The position numbers were made by a program, and so were the translations under genes. DNA of 8,054 nucleotides from an uncultured Lachnospiraceae bacterium (lineage in GTDB: Bacteria; Bacillota; Clostridia; Lachnospirales; Lachnospiraceae). Below, one piece after another: positions 6,189 to 8,054 of this stretch. Under the pieces are notes generated by a model. It was not told the origin of the DNA. It did not search any database and saw nothing but the letters and a program-made list of their open reading frames with translations. The stretch is from assembly GCA_958446555.1 (NCBI GenBank), contig CAUCWU010000093.1, forward strand, positions 1 to 8,054, read 5' to 3'. The stretch's first letter is position 1. Every line of letters starts with the position of its first letter.

Positions 6189-7862
6189 ATGAACGAAAAA
6201 TGGTGGAAAAATGCGGTTGTCTATCAGATTTATCCGCGAAGCTTTAAGGATTCAAATGGAGATGGAATTGGTGATTTAGAGGGAATCTACGAAAAGCTTG
6301 ATTACTTGGCAGAGCTTGGAATTGATGTAATCTGGATGTCCCCAGTTTACAAGTCCCCAAATGATGACAATGGCTACGATATCAGCGATTATCAGGATAT
6401 CATGGATGATTTTGGAACAATGGCTGATTTCGACCGTGTGCTTGCGAAGGCTCATAGCTTAAATATTAAGATCATGATGGATTTGGTTGTCAACCACACT
6501 TCCGATGAGCACAGATGGTTTGTCGAGAGCAAGAAGAGCAAGGACAATCCGTACCATGACTACTATATTTGGGCAGATCCAGACAAAAACGGCAATCCGC
6601 CGAACCGCTGGGAGTCCTGCTTTAGCGGCTCTGCATGGGAATATGTTGAGTCTGTAGGCCAGTTCTATTTGCATTCCTTCTCCAAAAAGCAGCCAGACTT
6701 AAATTGGGACAATCCAGTTGTTCGCGATGAGGTCTTCAAGATGATGACTTGGTGGTGCGACAAGGGAATTGACGGCTTCCGTATGGATGTAATCAGCATG
6801 ATCTCCAAGTATCCGGGACTGCCGGACGGACCGGAGAATGGAAACGGCTACACCGGAAACACCAGCTGTGACGGACCAAATATCCACAAGTATCTGCGTG
6901 AGATGAATGAGAAGGTTCTGTCCAAATATAAGTTAATCACAGTCGGTGAATGCCCAGGCGTCAATGCAGAGCAGGCAAAGAAGTACGCAAACATCGACGG
7001 CAGCGAGCTTGATATGATCTTCCAGTTTGAGCATGTCTCCAGCAGTGAATTAACACCGAACCATCATGGAAAGTGGGATGGCAAGGCGATGACAATGCCA
7101 GAGCTTCGCGCAAACTTCACCAAATGGCAGGAGGATCTGGAGGGCTGTGCATGGAACAGCTTATTCCAGTCAAATCATGATCAGCCAAGATGTGTTTCCA
7201 GATTTGGAAATGATGGAGACCAGTATCGTGAGCTGTCAGCTAAAATGCTTGCAACCATGATTCATTTCCAGAAGGGAACACCTTATGTTTACCAGGGCGA
7301 GGAGCTTGGCATGACCAATGCCTATATGGATGATATTTCTGATTATAGAGACATCGAGAGCTTAAATGCCTATAAGGATTTGACCGAGAATGCACATATT
7401 CCGGCAGAGACAGTAATGGGATATTTAAAGGAAATTGGAAGAGACAATGCGCGTACACCGATGCAGTGGGATACTTCTGAAAATGGTGGCTTTACAACCG
7501 GAACACCGTGGTTAAAGGTGAATTCCAATTATAAAAAGATCAATGCAGAAGCACAGGTAAACGATCCAGATTCTGTTTTTGCTTACTATAAGAAATTGAT
7601 CAAGCTTCGCCATACAAACGACGTGATGGTTGACGGTGTGTATGATCTTTTAATTCCAGAGCATCCACAAATTTATGCTTATACCAGAACGCTCGGTGAA
7701 AAATCACTTCTTGTTCTTTGCAATTACTCAGAAAAAGAGGTGGGAGTTCCAACTGAAATTGAGGAAAAGATTGCAGGCGCACAGGGCATTTTGATCCAGA
7801 ATTATAAGGATGTAAAGGCTGGCGTGCTTAGACCTTACGAGGCAGTGGTATATCAATTCTAA
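6189..7862 (+). CDS. malL: GH13 alpha-glucosidase, oligo-1,6-glucosidase type
   Basis: This 557-residue cytoplasmic enzyme should release glucose from the non-reducing ends of short alpha-glucosides such as isomaltose, panose or isomalto-oligosaccharides. It has no signal peptide, and the length is typical of the GH13_31-type family. AAGGAG at 6176-6181 sits seven bases before the ATG. The N-terminal WWKNAVVYQIYPRSF is followed by the calcium loop DSNGDGIGD (Asp21 to Asp29). Conserved regions run in order: DLVVNHTS (98-105), QPDLNWD, GFRMDVISMISK with nucleophile Asp200, TVGECPG with acid/base Glu254, SNHDQPR with His330 and Asp331, then GRDNARTPMQWD. Val201 directly after the nucleophile is the residue seen in alpha-1,6-acting members, while alpha-1,4-acting relatives usually have Ala or Thr. 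VGECPG in place of the common VGEMPG is a minor difference. DexB-type glucan 1,6-alpha-glucosidase is a close alternative; trehalose-6-phosphate hydrolase is less likely in this setting. It is last in the visible operon. Confidence 0.93.
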   Translation: MNEKWWKNAVVYQIYPRSFKDSNGDGIGDLEGIYEKLDYLAELGIDVIWMSPVYKSPNDDNGYDISDYQDIMDDFGTMADFDRVLAKAHSLNIKIMMDLVVNHTSDEHRWFVESKKSKDNPYHDYYIWADPDKNGNPPNRWESCFSGSAWEYVESVGQFYLHSFSKKQPDLNWDNPVVRDEVFKMMTWWCDKGIDGFRMDVISMISKYPGLPDGPENGNGYTGNTSCDGPNIHKYLREMNEKVLSKYKLITVGECPGVNAEQAKKYANIDGSELDMIFQFEHVSSSELTPNHHGKWDGKAMTMPELRANFTKWQEDLEGCAWNSLFQSNHDQPRCVSRFGNDGDQYRELSAKMLATMIHFQKGTPYVYQGEELGMTNAYMDDISDYRDIESLNAYKDLTENAHIPAETVMGYLKEIGRDNARTPMQWDTSENGGFTTGTPWLKVNSNYKKINAEAQVNDPDSVFAYYKKLIKLRHTNDVMVDGVYDLLIPEHPQIYAYTRTLGEKSLLVLCNYSEKEVGVPTEIEEKIAGAQGILIQNYKDVKAGVLRPYEAVVYQF

Positions 7863-7877
7863 GACAATGATCACCAC

Positions 7878-7909
7878 GAATTGCTTCGTTGCTGAGAACT
7901 TAGCAATTC
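7878..7909 (+). other. Hairpin just after the GH13 stop codon
   Basis: GAATTGCT (7878-7885) and AGCAATTC (7902-7909) pair perfectly over eight bases around a 16-base loop, inside which GTT (7888-7890) can pair with AAC (7897-7899). It begins 15 bases after the stop. The sequence after it, TGAAAACAGATTTTAC, has no proper T tract, so it is a weak terminator candidate and may simply protect the 3' end of the mRNA. Confidence 0.35.
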
Positions 7910-7920
7910 TGAAAACAGAT

Positions 7921-7948
7921 TTTACAAACGCATGAGATGTTGTATACT
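7921..7948 (+). promoter_or_regulatory. Near-consensus sigma-A promoter
   Basis: TTTACA (7921-7926) and TATACT (7943-7948) are each five-of-six matches to the -35 and -10 boxes and are 16 bases apart. The predicted start point is near 7955. This is the best promoter-like match I see in the window. It follows the last operon gene and faces the unexplained structured region, so it should drive a separate transcript continuing past the window end. Confidence 0.5.
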
Positions 7949-7953
7949 GACTT

Positions 7954-7978
7954 AACCCAGCGGCAAGCCACTGGGGTT
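7954..7978 (+). terminator. Hairpin at the predicted transcript start; possible terminator of the operon
   Basis: AACC and CAG (7954-7960) pair with CTG and GGTT (7971-7978, one bulged G). Inside, GG (7962-7963) pairs with CC (7968-7969) around CAAG. TTCTATT follows, a weak T-rich tail, so transcripts from the GH13 gene could stop here. The hairpin also starts at the predicted first base of the 7921-7948 promoter, so it could instead be the 5' hairpin of a new RNA. Both roles are possible; the imperfect T tract keeps the terminator reading uncertain. Confidence 0.4.
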
Positions 7979-7998
7979 CTATTGGCGGAGTTCTATTG
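7976..7998 (+). repeat. Nine-base direct repeat GTTCTATTG
   Basis: GTTCTATTG occurs at 7976-7984 and again at 7990-7998, five bases apart. The first copy overlaps the right arm of the 7954-7978 hairpin. Both copies could pair with the CAACAAAAC stretch at 8044-8052, although with mismatches. Confidence 0.55.
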
Positions 7999-8054
7999 CC
8001 TGCGTACATCGCAAGGACTTTGGCAGACACATCTGTTCCGGAGCAACAAAACTC
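7988..8054 (+). ncRNA. Candidate structured RNA (multibranch), cut by the window end
   Basis: GAGTT (7988-7992) can pair with AACTC (8050-8054), and TTG (7996-7998) with CAA (8044-8046), forming an outer helix interrupted by two mismatches. Within it, TGCG (8001-8004) pairs with CGCA (8010-8013) around a five-base loop. GGCAGA (8022-8027) can pair with TCTG and CC (8032-8035, 8038-8039) around CACA. The result is a three-way-junction shape downstream of a good promoter, with no open reading frame of note. I do not recognise any known riboswitch, 6S, T-box, SRP, RNase P or tmRNA core sequence. Short helices like these can arise by chance. Confidence 0.28.

Noticed and set aside
7920..7936. A catabolite-repression (cre-like) site around ACAAACGC in the 3' promoter.
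   Set aside because: The half sites do not match the CcpA consensus at key positions (no TG at the left, no CA at the right).
7728..8030. Minus-strand open frame of 100 codons over the end of the GH13 gene and the 3' region.
   Set aside because: It overlaps the conserved end of the GH13 gene, its translation shows no recognisable domain, and it runs against a good plus-strand promoter.
1..8054. CRISPR arrays, insertion sequences, tRNA or rRNA genes, and phage genes.
   Set aside because: No spaced direct-repeat array, transposase motif, terminal inverted repeats, cloverleaf or conserved rRNA sequence was seen anywhere in the window.

Overview
The window is a single-strand (+) stretch of a carbohydrate-utilisation operon from a Gram-positive anaerobe. 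Moderate-to-low GC, strong AGGAG-type ribosome binding sites, an LplA/LplC-type ABC importer and a YesM/LytS-type sensor kinase suggest Clostridia, most plausibly Lachnospiraceae. This placement is inferred from gene style, not from a marker gene.

Layout: (1) positions 2-103 are the last codons of an ABC permease of the LplC/YtcP type. (2) 194-1801 encodes the matching secreted sugar-binding protein; its signal peptide has no lipobox cysteine. (3) A strong hairpin at 1838-1880, with A-rich and T-rich flanks, looks like a terminator or attenuator. (4) 1904-3643 encodes a membrane sensor histidine kinase of the YesM/LytS type; no response regulator is in view. (5) 3735-6086 encodes a cytoplasmic GH31 glycosidase with an unusual nucleophile loop and a helical C-terminal tail. 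(6) A long hairpin without a T tract lies at 6103-6150. (7) 6189-7862 encodes a GH13 alpha-glucosidase of the oligo-1,6-glucosidase type with every catalytic residue present. (8) The last 190 bases hold no gene; they contain a near-consensus promoter followed at once by a structured region that runs off the end of the window.

Reading the genes together: the importer captures a short alpha-glucoside, the kinase probably reports its presence, and two cytoplasmic enzymes without signal peptides (GH31 and GH13) release glucose or related sugars from it. The valine directly after the GH13 nucleophile points to alpha-1,6 linkages such as isomalto-oligosaccharides or panose. The three full intergenic gaps are each about 90-100 bases and each carries a hairpin or palindrome, which suggests that expression is tuned gene by gene inside one operon.

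No mobile element, CRISPR array, tRNA or rRNA was seen. The least explained part is the 3' end (7921-8054), which could be the start of a non-coding RNA or a leader of the next gene.
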